Assembly (NCBI RefSeq): GCF_008271695.1
Contig: NZ_VKKY01000001.1
Location: forward strand, 1,420,589 to 1,484,588
Direction of reading: 5' to 3'
Length of the DNA: 64,000 nt
Source: Rufibacter hautae
GTDB taxonomy: Bacteria; Bacteroidota; Bacteroidia; Cytophagales; Hymenobacteraceae
Made by a program: the position numbers and the translations under genes. This document shows positions 34,262 through 42,293 of the stretch, piece by piece (position 1 is the stretch's first letter; every line of letters begins with the position of its first letter). The notes beneath the pieces were generated by a model. It was not told the origin of the DNA and did no database searches. It was given only the letters and a program-made list of their open reading frames with translations.

Positions 34262-34765
34262 ATGTCTGCCCCTTCATCGCTCTTTGTGCTCCATGTCACT
34301 TCACCGGTGGGCACCATTCAGCTTACCTCTACGGAAAATCAGCTGTTTAGGGCTTGCTTTCTGGAAAACGGCCCCGAAACGGACAGCCCGGTTATCCCCG
34401 TCTGTCTGCAGGAGGCCGCCACGCAACTGGAAGAATACTTCGCCGGTAAACGCCACACCTTTGACCTCCCGCTCTACACCCAAGGCACTCCCTTTCAGCA
34501 ACAGGTCTGGCAAGCTTTGCAACAGATCCCCTTGGGCAAAACCGACCATTACCTGGGTCTGGCTAAACGCATGAATAACGCGGGTGCGGTACGGGCGGTG
34601 GGCGTGGCCAACGGCGCCAACCCCTGGATGATTCTGGTACCCTGCCACCGCGTAGTGGGCGCGCAGGGCCAGCTTACCGGTTATGCCGGAGGACTCTGGC
34701 GCAAACAGTGGCTTTTAGAACACGAAGCCAAAATGAGCGGCACGTACCAGACGGCTCTCTTTTAA
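34262..34765 (+). CDS. ogt: Methylated-DNA--protein-cysteine methyltransferase
   Basis: A 167-residue suicide alkyl-transfer protein that repairs O6-methylguanine. The catalytic site PCHRVVGAQGQLTGYAGGLWRK contains C128. The preceding block QQVWQALQQIPLGKTDHYLGLAKRM is the helix-turn-helix DNA grip. The N-terminal domain (residues 1-75) is the variable part. Nucleotides 34345-34380, encoding residues 28-40, match the 36-nt intergenic element in every anchor position. The convergent neighbour is an AlkB-like oxygenase, so two direct alkylation-repair activities are adjacent. Confidence 0.93.
   Translation: MSAPSSLFVLHVTSPVGTIQLTSTENQLFRACFLENGPETDSPVIPVCLQEAATQLEEYFAGKRHTFDLPLYTQGTPFQQQVWQALQQIPLGKTDHYLGLAKRMNNAGAVRAVGVANGANPWMILVPCHRVVGAQGQLTGYAGGLWRKQWLLEHEAKMSGTYQTALF
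34345..34380. repeat. 36-nt element inside the ogt coding sequence, copy 18
   Basis: Begins GTTTAGGGCT, contains TTT at 14-16 and AAAA at 21-24, ends CCGAAAC. It encodes residues 28-40 in frame with no disruption. The only coding copy found. Confidence 0.65.
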
Positions 34766-34775
34766 ATGAGAGAAG

Positions 34776-34826
34776 GAGTGATTGAGAGCATGAGTGAATA
34801 GGAAAATGACATTCTCTCAATCATTC
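34776..34826. terminator. Low-complexity inverted repeat between ogt and alkB
   Basis: GAGTGATTGAGAG (34776-34788) pairs with CTCTCAATCATTC (34814-34826) with one mismatch, within a stretch of TGA/ATTGA units that continues to about 34845. It lies between convergent genes and may terminate both. Confidence 0.5.
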
Positions 34827-34832
34827 AATCAC

Positions 34833-35450
34833 TCAATCAATCAATCTAAACGTGAGGTTGATTCTTGGTTGAAGCGGTTTGGTGGTTTTGGGGAGTTGAT
34901 GGTGCCAGAAGTGTTGGGTGGGGCCGGCCATGAGGAGCAGACTGCCGGAGGGCAAAACCAGTTGGTGTTTCAAGTCTTTCTGTTGCCGGTGCCGGAAAGA
35001 GAAGGTGCGCTCCTGGCCCAAGCTGATAGAGGCAATGATGGGGTTCTGCCCTAATTCGGGTTCATCATCGGCGTGCCAGCCCATGCTGTCTTGGCCGTGA
35101 CGATAGAGGTTTTGCAACACGCTGTTGAAAGCGGCGCCCGTAGTCTTTTCCAGGTCTTTTCTTAAATCTGATAATTCTGGCAGCCAGGGCAGCGGTTCCC
35201 AGGTGAGGCCCGAGTAGGTGTAGGCTTTGCCGGCATCGGCGTACCAGGCGGTGAGCCGGGGCTGGTCTACCTGGCGGCCAAACATCCTGATCTTCTCTTG
35301 GCGCCAGGCGGCTTTCTCTGTCAGCGCCTGTTGCAGAACCTCTCGTTTCCCCGGGGGAATAAAAGCCGGGAGCAGGTAGACCTCCGCATCGGGCATAGGC
35401 AGCTTACAGGCGGCAAACTGCTTTTGGAATTCTGGGGAGAGGTGCGGCAT
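34833..35450 (-). CDS. AlkB-like 2-oxoglutarate/Fe(II) dioxygenase
   Basis: A 205-residue protein of the AlkB family. The iron ligands fit WHADDEPELG (HxD) and HFWHHQLPK (distal His). The 2-oxoglutarate arginine is in RINLTFR at the C-terminus. Such enzymes oxidatively demethylate 1-methyladenine/3-methylcytosine in DNA or RNA. It starts 20 bases after the antiporter gene stop, so the two are probably one transcript. Confidence 0.88.
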   Translation of the reverse strand: MPHLSPEFQKQFAACKLPMPDAEVYLLPAFIPPGKREVLQQALTEKAAWRQEKIRMFGRQVDQPRLTAWYADAGKAYTYSGLTWEPLPWLPELSDLRKDLEKTTGAAFNSVLQNLYRHGQDSMGWHADDEPELGQNPIIASISLGQERTFSFRHRQQKDLKHQLVLPSGSLLLMAGPTQHFWHHQLPKTTKPLQPRINLTFRLID

Positions 35451-35470
35451 GCAGGAAAGATACAGCTAAA

Positions 35471-36781
35471 TTATTCCTGGGGCTTAGCGGTAGGCTCGCC
35501 TTTGTCATTGTCTGACATCTCCAGGGCGGCTTTGTCGGGGTCAATGAAATCGGTGGGCTTCCGGACCTTGTCCAGGTAGCGCATGATGGGGGTAGCCAGC
35601 ACGCCGTGCATGAAAACCGACAACAGGATGGTGAAGCCCGCCACCGCCCAGATTTCCTCGGGGTTCGCGAAATCGGCTTTGCCCAAGGCGAAAGCCAGGT
35701 AGAACACCGATCCTATCCCCCTAATCCCGAAGAAGCTGATGGCCCACTTTTCCCGGGTTTTCACCGGAACGCCCAATAAACCAATGAATCCGGCCAGCGG
35801 CCGAATCACCAGCAGAAACCCGATGCTCACCAGCGCGCCTTGCCAGGTAAGCGCATCCAGCAGGCCCCGGCTGATGCTGCCGCCCAGCAAAATGAGCACA
35901 ATGACCACCAGAATCCGTTCAATCTGGTCGGTGAAATCATGCATCTCACGGTGGTAGGAATTGTCTTCTTCGTAATGCTTGAGGGTAAGGCCCGTGATGA
36001 ACACCGCAATGAAGCCGTACCCGTGCACCATCTCAGTGAGGCCGTAAACGAGTAACGTCGCCGAGATGGCCACAAAGCCGTCCTGCGTCTCGGGGAAGTT
36101 GCCTTTCTTGGGAAGCTTGAACAAGAGGTACTCCAGCACTTTCCCCAGCAAAAAACCCGCTCCCACGCCCACCACAATGCGGTACAGCACATCATAGGAA
36201 AGCCAGTCCATGAGCCAGGCTTCGGGCGCCAGCCCGTGAAGTGCCAACGAGATGGCCAGCCAGGTAAAGGGAAAAGCCATGCCGTCGTTTAGACCGGCCT
36301 CGGCAGTGAGCGCGAAACGGGTGGCGTCTTCCACCTCATCGCTGGGCGGCCCCACCTGTACATCGGAGGCCAGCACTGGGTCAGTGGGCGCCAAAGCCGC
36401 CGCCAGCAACACCGCCGAGGCCACCGGAAAGCCCAGGAACTGCCAGGCCAGCCAAGCCAGGGTGCCTATACAAAGCAGCATGGTCCAGCTCACCAACCGC
36501 AACGGCACCTGCCACTTGAACAAGGAAAACCGCCGGTTGATCTTGATGCCCGTGCCCATAAGCGTGATGATGACGCACAGTTCTGAGAGCCGCAACGCAA
36601 AATCGTTCTTGCGCAAAGGGTCAGGCTCAGGCAACCCGATGGGGAGTTTATAGAGCAGAAAACCCACGCAGATAAACAGCATGGCATAGGAAACAGGCAC
36701 TTCCTTGAACCAGGTGGGCAACCAGGCCATGGCCAGCGCGGCAATGCCAACCACCACAAAAGAAATCAGGTAAATGTCCAT
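35471..36781 (-). CDS. Na+/H+ (cation:proton) antiporter, CPA1/NhaP type
   Basis: A 436-residue membrane protein with about 12 helices. The core motif AALAPTDPVLASDVQVG and the following LTAEAGLNDGMAFPFTWL carry the conserved aspartates of CPA1 exchangers. It expels Na+ or K+ in exchange for protons. The C-terminal 35 residues are a hydrophilic tail. First gene of a two-gene unit with the AlkB-like gene. Confidence 0.88.
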   Translation of the reverse strand: MDIYLISFVVVGIAALAMAWLPTWFKEVPVSYAMLFICVGFLLYKLPIGLPEPDPLRKNDFALRLSELCVIITLMGTGIKINRRFSLFKWQVPLRLVSWTMLLCIGTLAWLAWQFLGFPVASAVLLAAALAPTDPVLASDVQVGPPSDEVEDATRFALTAEAGLNDGMAFPFTWLAISLALHGLAPEAWLMDWLSYDVLYRIVVGVGAGFLLGKVLEYLLFKLPKKGNFPETQDGFVAISATLLVYGLTEMVHGYGFIAVFITGLTLKHYEEDNSYHREMHDFTDQIERILVVIVLILLGGSISRGLLDALTWQGALVSIGFLLVIRPLAGFIGLLGVPVKTREKWAISFFGIRGIGSVFYLAFALGKADFANPEEIWAVAGFTILLSVFMHGVLATPIMRYLDKVRKPTDFIDPDKAALEMSDNDKGEPTAKPQE

Positions 36782-36855
36782 GGCCGCTTCAGTTTCTGGC
36801 AGGCGGAACCCTGCTCCTCGTATAAATACTTACCTCATACGGAAACCAGGCGCAT

Positions 36856-36891
36856 GTTTCTGCCTTATTTTCTGAAAAAGCGCAAAAAAAC
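36856..36891. repeat. 36-nt intergenic element, copy 19
   Basis: Begins GTTTCTGCCT, ends AAAAAAAC, A-rich right end. Confidence 0.65.
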
Positions 36892-36969
36892 CTGTGGCTA
36901 CCTGCTCAGGCAACTCCTTCTCAGCCAGAAACTACCCCTAAAGCAAAATGCCTTTCCTCAGGTCTTTGT

Positions 36970-37005
36970 GTTTAGAGGCGGTTTTGCGCAAACTACCTCT
37001 AAAAC
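36970..37005. repeat. 36-nt intergenic element, copy 20
   Basis: Begins GTTTAGAGGC, ends CTCTAAAAC; its centre GTTTTGCGCAAAC is itself palindromic. Confidence 0.72.
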
Positions 37006-37090
37006 AAACAACCTAAGAAAAGGCACGTGGAAGAAGCGTTGGTTGGCTGTATTTAATCTATTGTCTCCATTCCCGCTGTTGAAAATCAAC

Positions 37091-37198
37091 CCACCCCTAC
37101 CCCTCCCAGGAGGGGAATACCAAAAGCCTAAAAGTAAAGGCTAAGGCTTTCCCAAGCATTCTAGTTAGAAATCCCCTCCTGGGAGGGGTAGGGGTAGG
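37091..37198. repeat. CCCCTCCCAGGAGGGG-type inverted repeat
   Basis: A 27-base GC-rich arm (37091-37117) containing CCCCTACCCCTCCCAGGAGG recurs inverted at 37172-37198 with one internal mismatch. Each arm also holds its own CCCCTCC/GGAGGGG palindrome. About 54 bases lie between. It resembles small palindromic units seen in other Bacteroidota intergenic DNA. Confidence 0.65.
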
Positions 37199-37244
37199 TA
37201 AAGGAGCGCTATCTATTTGTAGCTTTTGCGAATAGCAAAGAGCT

Positions 37245-38516
37245 CTATTTCTGGAAATGCGCCGCCAAAAACTGCCCGAACCGGAACACGTCTTCAAAGG
37301 TGTTGTAGAGCGGCGTGGGCGCCACCCGGATCACGTTGGGCTCGCGCCAGTCCAGGATAAAGCCATTGGCCATTAAGGTCTCAAACAGCTCGCGGCCGTT
37401 CTGGTGCACCAGCAATGACAACTGGCAACCCCTCGCCGATGGCTCTTTGGGCGTGATGACTTCCAAGGCTTCTTTGGGCTGCGCTAGTTCATTGATCAGG
37501 AACTCAAGGTAGCCGGTGAGCTGCTCGCTTTTAGCGCGCAGGTTCTGCATACCAGCTTGGTCAAACATCTGTAGGGAGGCTTTGTGCACAGCCATGGGCA
37601 GAATCTGGCTGTTGGAGAGCTGCCATCCCTCGGCGCCCGGCATAGGAATAAAGCCTTTCTTCATCTGGAAGCGCACGCTCTGGTCATGGCCCCACCAGCC
37701 GGCGAAGCGCGGCAGGTCTGGGTTCTTGGCGTGGCGCTCGTGCACAAACACCCCGGAGGTTCCGCCCGGGCCAGAGTTCAGGTATTTATAGGTACACCAC
37801 ACGGCAAAGTCCACGTTCCAGCCGTGCAGTTGCAGTGGCACGTTGCCCGCGGCGTGCGCCAGGTCAAAACCGCAGATGGCGCCTGCAGCATGGGCCTCGC
37901 GGCTGATGGCGGCCATGTCAAACACCTGACCGGTATAGTAGTTCACTCCACCCATCATCACCAGCGCAATCTCGCTGCCTTTCTCGCGGATGACGGCCAG
38001 AATGTCCTCGGTGCGCAGCGTATGCTCGCCGGCCCTGGGCGCCACTTCAATAATGGCGGCATCGGGGTTGAATCCGTGGAATTTCACCTGACTCTCCAGC
38101 GCGTATTGGTCTGAGGGGAATGCCCCGGCCTCGGTCAAGATCTTATAGCGCTGGCCTTGCGGCAGATAAAAAGATACCAGCATGAGGTGCAGGTTCACGG
38201 TGAGCTGGTTCATGACCACCACTTCCTGCGGCAGGGCACCCACCAGCCGGGCAGTTGGCTCGGCCAAGGCCGCATGGTAGGTAAACCAAGGCGTATCACC
38301 GGTAAAATGCCCTTCCACACCCAATTCGGCCCATTTGGTCATTTCTTCCTCCAGGGCGGCCCGGGCCGCTTTGGGCTGTAGCCCCAGGGAGTTGCCGCAG
38401 AGATAGACCGTGTCTTTCCCATTGAAGGTTGGAATATGGAACTGGTCTCTGTACGACCGGAGCGGATCTGCCTGGTCTAGGGATTGGGCAAAGGCAAGGG
38501 TATTTTGAAAAGCCAT
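37245..38516 (-). CDS. kynU: Kynureninase
   Basis: A 423-residue PLP enzyme that cleaves 3-hydroxykynurenine (or kynurenine) to 3-hydroxyanthranilate (or anthranilate) and alanine. Landmarks: YLCGNSLGLQPKAARAALEEEM near the N-terminus, VVVMNQLTVNLHLM, FDLAHAAGNVPLQLHGWNVDFAVWCTYKYLNSGPGG with the PLP-binding lysine, and RVAPTPLYNTFEDVFRF near the end. ATG 38516 (MAFQNTLAFAQ) is chosen; the upstream frame to 38669 runs into the ACMSD gene end. The ACMSD gene lies 86 bases upstream on the same strand. Confidence 0.95.
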   Translation of the reverse strand: MAFQNTLAFAQSLDQADPLRSYRDQFHIPTFNGKDTVYLCGNSLGLQPKAARAALEEEMTKWAELGVEGHFTGDTPWFTYHAALAEPTARLVGALPQEVVVMNQLTVNLHLMLVSFYLPQGQRYKILTEAGAFPSDQYALESQVKFHGFNPDAAIIEVAPRAGEHTLRTEDILAVIREKGSEIALVMMGGVNYYTGQVFDMAAISREAHAAGAICGFDLAHAAGNVPLQLHGWNVDFAVWCTYKYLNSGPGGTSGVFVHERHAKNPDLPRFAGWWGHDQSVRFQMKKGFIPMPGAEGWQLSNSQILPMAVHKASLQMFDQAGMQNLRAKSEQLTGYLEFLINELAQPKEALEVITPKEPSARGCQLSLLVHQNGRELFETLMANGFILDWREPNVIRVAPTPLYNTFEDVFRFGQFLAAHFQK

Positions 38517-38539
38517 GAAATGCGAATACGTTGAAGAAA

Positions 38540-38547
38540 CAAATTTA
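38540..38547 (-). promoter_or_regulatory. Candidate -7 box for kynU
   Basis: TAAATTTG on the minus strand, 24 bases before the ATG. A TTG lies 14 bases further upstream, closer than usual. Confidence 0.4.
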
Positions 38548-38602
38548 AGAAGATGCCGGTGCAAACAGCCCCATCCTGGGTACTTTCTACACCAACAGAA
38601 AA

Positions 38603-39658
38603 TCAGGGGGTTTGTTTGCTCTGGGCCAACTTCTGCACCAGGAAACGCTCTTTCTCCAGACCCAGCCATTGCAAGGCGGCGCCACCCAGCAGCAGTTCTT
38701 TCACCTCTTGGGAATAAGCCATGGACTCAATGAGTTTGCCGGGCTCCTGCTCACCCAGCGGAAAAGGGTAATCGGAGCCCAAGGCCACCCGGTCTGCCCC
38801 AAATTGCTTTACCACATAATCTAGGGTATTGGGGCAATGAACCAATGAGTCTATCCAGAACTTGCCCACGTAGTTTTCCGGGGCCACGGGGTTGTCCACG
38901 GCGCAGAGATCGGGGCGAACGTCAAAGCCGTGTTGGATGCGGCCCAGCGTGAACGGGAAAGATCCGCCGCCGTGCGCGAAGGCCAGCCTGAGGTTAGGCA
39001 ACCGTTCCAGCACCCCTCCGAAGATAAGCGAGCAGATGGCCCGGGAGGTCTCGGCAGGCATGCTCACGAGCCAAGGCAGCCAGTACTTGCGCATCTTCTT
39101 CTCGCCCATCATGTCCCAGGGATGCACAAAAACGGCAGCCCCCAGATCGGCGGCGGCTTCAAAGATGGGGAACAAGGCGGCATCGTCCAGGTTGGTGTCG
39201 TTCACGTTGGAGCCTATCTGCACCCCGGCCAACCCAAGCTCTTTCACGCAGCGCTCCAGTTCTTTGATGGCCAGGTCGGTGTCTTGCATGGGCAGGGTAC
39301 CCAGACCCACAAACCGCGCCGGGTACCGGGCCACCACCCCGGCAATATGGTCGTTAAGGATTTTAGAGAGGTCCCAGGTGTGCTCGGGCTTGGCCCAATA
39401 ACTGAACATGACCGGCACGGTACTTAACACCTGCACGTGCACGCCATGTTGGTCGCACTCGCGCATGCGGGCCGCGGGATCCCAACTGTTTTCCTGGATC
39501 TCACGGAAGAACCGGTCGTCCAGCATCATGCGGGCGCAGCAGGGTTTGTGGTGCTCCAGCCTGATGAACCCGCCATAGCCGTACCGCTCCCGCAGATCGG
39601 GCCAACGCTCCGGCAGAATGTGGGTGTGGATGTCTATCTTAAGCGGCTGGTAGGACAT
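38603..39658 (-). CDS. 2-amino-3-carboxymuconate-6-semialdehyde decarboxylase (ACMSD)
   Basis: A 351-residue metal-dependent amidohydrolase-fold decarboxylase. Metal ligands: HxH in [11 protein letters not shown], His in [12 protein letters not shown] and Asp in [28 protein letters not shown] is characteristic of ACMSD. It decarboxylates 2-amino-3-carboxymuconate semialdehyde to 2-aminomuconate semialdehyde, steering the pathway away from quinolinate and NAD. ATG 39658 ([11 protein letters not shown]) chosen over the upstream in-frame codon at 39694. Probably co-transcribed with kynU. Confidence 0.93.
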   Translation of the reverse strand: MSYQPLKIDIHTHILPERWPDLRERYGYGGFIRLEHHKPCCARMMLDDRFFREIQENSWDPAARMRECDQHGVHVQVLSTVPVMFSYWAKPEHTWDLSKILNDHIAGVVARYPARFVGLGTLPMQDTDLAIKELERCVKELGLAGVQIGSNVNDTNLDDAALFPIFEAAADLGAAVFVHPWDMMGEKKMRKYWLPWLVSMPAETSRAICSLIFGGVLERLPNLRLAFAHGGGSFPFTLGRIQHGFDVRPDLCAVDNPVAPENYVGKFWIDSLVHCPNTLDYVVKQFGADRVALGSDYPFPLGEQEPGKLIESMAYSQEVKELLLGGAALQWLGLEKERFLVQKLAQSKQTP

Positions 39659-39742
39659 GGCTGGCAGAACAAACAAAAAGGAACTGTTGCTCAACTTACG
39701 AAATCTCTTTCACATAGTCTCGTCTCAAGGTCGGCAGGCTCC

Positions 39743-39779
39743 GTTTTCTGGCTTGTTTTTGACAAAACCAGCTTGAAAC
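39743..39779. repeat. 36-nt-type intergenic element, copy 21 (37 nt)
   Basis: Begins GTTTTCTGGC and ends CTTGAAAC. It sits in the divergent promoter region between ACMSD and the RidA-family gene, so it cannot be a terminator of either. Confidence 0.7.
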
Positions 39780-39876
39780 GCACGGCAAAATATTTACGAA
39801 AAATGCCTCGCGGCCTGGCAGAAGTGCGGCAGGTTAGATAAACTTACTTCATCCTTTCACCTTATTATATACGCAC

Positions 39877-40260
39877 ATGGCACGACAATTATTCTCCTCG
39901 GGCGCACCCTGGGAAAGCACTGTAGGTTACTCCAGGGCCGTACGCGTGGGCCCCTTGATTGAAGTCGCCGGCACCACCGCCGTAGAGAACGGTCAGGTGG
40001 TTAGTCCAGGCGATGTGTACGCGCAAACGGTTTGCATTCTGCAGAAGATAGAACGGGTCTTGCAGGAAGCCGGCGCCTCACTGGACGAGGTAGTACGCAC
40101 GCGCATGTTCGTGACCGATATCAGCCAATGGGAAGAGGTGGGCCGCGCGCACGGCGAGTTTTTCAAAGACATCAGGCCGGTCACCAGCATGGTGGAAGTC
40201 AAAGCCCTCATTGACCCCGCGCTGCTGGTGGAGATTGAAGCCACTGCCTACATCGGTTAA
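39877..40260 (+). CDS. RidA-family deaminase, possible 2-aminomuconate deaminase
   Basis: A 127-residue protein of the RidA/YjgF family (compact trimeric deaminases). Signature residues include [23 protein letters not shown] and [26 protein letters not shown], with the imine-binding Arg in VVRTRMF. In 3-hydroxyanthranilate pathways a member of this family deaminates 2-aminomuconate to 4-oxalocrotonate. The place next to ACMSD supports that role, but a general enamine/imine deaminase is also possible. Confidence 0.85.
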   Translation: MARQLFSSGAPWESTVGYSRAVRVGPLIEVAGTTAVENGQVVSPGDVYAQTVCILQKIERVLQEAGASLDEVVRTRMFVTDISQWEEVGRAHGEFFKDIRPVTSMVEVKALIDPALLVEIEATAYIG

Positions 40261-40264
40261 GGAG

Positions 40265-40300
40265 GTTTTCCGGCCATTTTCAGAAAATCGGCCTTGAAAC
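40265..40300. repeat. 36-nt intergenic element, copy 22
   Basis: Begins GTTTTCCGGCC and ends GGCCTTGAAAC, five bases after the RidA-family stop. The central ATTTTC/GAAAAT halves pair. Confidence 0.8.
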
Positions 40301-40316
40301 AAGATTGCTTATTCAC

Positions 40317-40430
40317 TTAGGATTTATGTGTGCCGGAAGCCGATTTTTCATCCTTCAGCCAAGACTTGGATTGGTTATCTGGCGAACAATACATTGCCAG
40401 GTGGCCGATGGGTTTGTTGCCAAAACTCAT
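40317..40430 (-). CDS. Possible small protein, unknown
   Basis: A 37-residue frame (MSFGNKPIGHLAMYCSPDNQ..., ending KSASGTHKS) on the minus strand in a 258-base gap. The frame stays open upstream to 40547 but would then overlap the start of the plus-strand gene. It is hydrophilic with a protein-like composition. No family recognised; could be chance. Confidence 0.25.
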   Translation of the reverse strand: MSFGNKPIGHLAMYCSPDNQSKSWLKDEKSASGTHKS

Positions 40431-40518
40431 TTTACAGGCGGCTTCTTTTGCAATAAATTCAAAAGATGGGTAGTTTAGAGGACAAGAGTATATTCCCCAC
40501 CTCTCACCCGCCCTGTCT

Positions 40519-41379
40519 ATGCAAACAATCCTTGTTTTGGGAAGCACCGGAAGCCTCGGCTCCAGTATCCTGGAAGTGCTGAAACAGCAGCCTTACAAGG
40601 TCCGCGCCACCGCCCGCACGCCCCTGAAAGCCGAGCAGCTACAGCCCTCGGTAGACGAGGTGATCATCTGCGACCCCACTGATCCTGAAACCCTTTCCCC
40701 GGCGCTGGTACAGGGCGTGGATTACATCATCTCGGCGCTGGGCAAAAGCCTGAGCCTCTCAGACAGCAGCCGTACCTCCTTCCACGAAGTGGATTTTCAG
40801 GGCAACCTGAACGTGCTCCAGTTGGCGCAGGCCCACGGCCAGTTGAAGAAATTCATCTACGTGGGTGCCTTCAGCGGCGAGAAACACCCGCACGTGGCGT
40901 ACTTCAAGGCGCACGAAGACTTTGCCCGGGCCCTGCAGCACAGCGGGATTGCCGCCACCATCATCAAACCACCCGCGCTTTTCTCGGCTTTCCTGAATCT
41001 GCTGCCCATGGCGCGCAAGGGCCGGCTGGCGTCTATCGGTGACGGGGAGTGCATCACCAATCCTATCCATGAGCAGGAAGTAGCCGAGGCCTGCGTGCAG
41101 GCGCTTACCTCTCCGGAGAAAGTGATGGAACTGGGCGGCCCGGTAACTTATTCGCGTCTGGAATTGGTACAACTGGTGGGCAAGGCGGTGGGCAAGGGCA
41201 ACAGGGCCATTCCCAAAGTGCCGTATTGGGTGGTGAACTCTTTTCTGTCCATGGTGCGCCTGGTGAACCGGTCTCTCTATGAGAAGGCGGCATTCTTTGT
41301 GGAAGTCACCAAAAGAGACTGCGTAGCCCCCATCAAAGGCAAACTGAAGCTGGAGGATTATTTAGCCGAACATGTGTAG
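40519..41379 (+). CDS. NAD(P)-binding atypical SDR (NmrA/epimerase-like)
   Basis: A 286-residue Rossmann protein: nucleotide-binding ILVLGSTGSLGSSILEVLKQQ at the N-terminus, then VDYIISALGKSLSL and KKFIYVGAFSGEKHPHVAYFKAHEDFARALQ, where a normal SDR would have its YxxxK motif (here YFKAH). The C-terminal half (NPIHEQEVAEACVQAL) matches NmrA/atypical SDR proteins. Substrate unknown. No link to the kynurenine genes can be shown beyond position. Confidence 0.8.
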   Translation: MQTILVLGSTGSLGSSILEVLKQQPYKVRATARTPLKAEQLQPSVDEVIICDPTDPETLSPALVQGVDYIISALGKSLSLSDSSRTSFHEVDFQGNLNVLQLAQAHGQLKKFIYVGAFSGEKHPHVAYFKAHEDFARALQHSGIAATIIKPPALFSAFLNLLPMARKGRLASIGDGECITNPIHEQEVAEACVQALTSPEKVMELGGPVTYSRLELVQLVGKAVGKGNRAIPKVPYWVVNSFLSMVRLVNRSLYEKAAFFVEVTKRDCVAPIKGKLKLEDYLAEHV

Positions 41380-41444
41380 CAACCCGCTTGGGCTATCCGC
41401 CGTTTTTCCTGATATTTGCCTATACTTTGTTTTAGACTAACCGC

Positions 41445-42164
41445 ATGGGAAGAGCATTTGAGTTCCGGAAAGCCCGGAAGATGAAACGCTGGGACATGAT
41501 GTCCAAGCAGTTCACCCGCATAGGGAAAGAGATTGTGATGGCCGTGAAATCCGGCGGACCCGACCCAGACACCAACGCCCGCCTGCGGGTGTGCATCCAG
41601 AACGCCAAAGGGGTGAACATGCCCAAAGACCGCGTGGAAGCCGCCATTAAACGCGCCCAAGGCAAAGAAGAAAGCGATTACTCAGAAGTTGTATATGAGG
41701 GCTACGGTCCGCACGGCGTGGCTGTTTTGGTAGAAACCGCTACCGACAACGTGAATCGCACCGTGGCCAACGTGCGCATGCACTTCAACCGCACCGGCGG
41801 GGAGCTAGGCCGCACCGGTCAATTTGACTTTATCTTTGAGCGTAAAGGCGTTTTTCACCTCAACGGCGAAGGCCTGGACATGGAAGAACTGGAGCTGGAC
41901 CTGATTGATTTCGGGCTGGAGAGCATTGACAAAGACGAAGAAGAGAACGAGATCATCATCCAAACCTCTTTCGGTGATTTTGGGGCGATGCAGAAAGCCC
42001 TGGAAGAGCGCGGCCTCCACGTGAAAACCTCAGAATTGCAGCGCTACCCAACCGTTCTCAAAGAACTTTCCCCGGAGCAACAGGAAGACATGGAAAAACT
42101 CATTGACCGCCTGGAAGAGGACGATGACGTGCAAGCCGTGTACCACAACATGAAAGAAGAATAA
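41445..42164 (+). CDS. YebC/PmpR-family protein
   Basis: A 239-residue YebC-type protein, a cytoplasmic factor originally described as a transcriptional regulator and more recently linked to translation of proline-rich stretches. Family blocks: RKARKMKRWDMMSKQFTRIGKEIVMAVKSGG, NAKGVNMPKDRVEAAIKRA, YEGYGPHGVAVLVETATDN. Normal length. Ends before the hairpin at 42215. A near-consensus box TATACTTTG lies at 41421-41429. Confidence 0.9.
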   Translation: MGRAFEFRKARKMKRWDMMSKQFTRIGKEIVMAVKSGGPDPDTNARLRVCIQNAKGVNMPKDRVEAAIKRAQGKEESDYSEVVYEGYGPHGVAVLVETATDNVNRTVANVRMHFNRTGGELGRTGQFDFIFERKGVFHLNGEGLDMEELELDLIDFGLESIDKDEEENEIIIQTSFGDFGAMQKALEERGLHVKTSELQRYPTVLKELSPEQQEDMEKLIDRLEEDDDVQAVYHNMKEE

Positions 42165-42167
42165 ACT

Positions 42168-42203
42168 ATTTACAGGCTGATTTCTGAAAATCTGCCGCGA
42201 AAC
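42168..42203. repeat. 36-nt intergenic element, copy 23
   Basis: Begins ATTTACAGGCTGATTTC, ends CGCGAAAC, four bases after the yebC stop. Confidence 0.75.
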
Positions 42204-42214
42204 AGTAATCATAG

Positions 42215-42250
42215 CAAAGGCCCGCTTTCTTTGGAGAAGGCGGGCCTTTG
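42215..42250 (+). terminator. Terminator of the yebC gene
   Basis: CAAAGGCCCGC pairs with GCGGGCCTTTG (11 bp perfect) with an internal TTTC..GAAG extension. Confidence 0.75.
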
Positions 42251-42293
42251 TGTTAATTGGATACTGTTGAAGGTACAAACAGTTAGAACTGTG

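Larger units (their letters stand above)
36782..37244. other. Intergenic region between antiporter and kynU
   Basis: About 460 bases. Two 36-nt elements (36856, 36970) and a CCCCTCC-type inverted repeat (37091-37198) fill most of it. Open frames on both strands here are made of these repeats and do not look real. Confidence 0.65.

Noticed and set aside
36854..37297. Frames of 96 (plus) and 66 (minus) residues in the antiporter/kynU gap.
   Set aside because: They run through two 36-nt elements and the CCCCTCC repeats, and contain no protein-like segment outside them.
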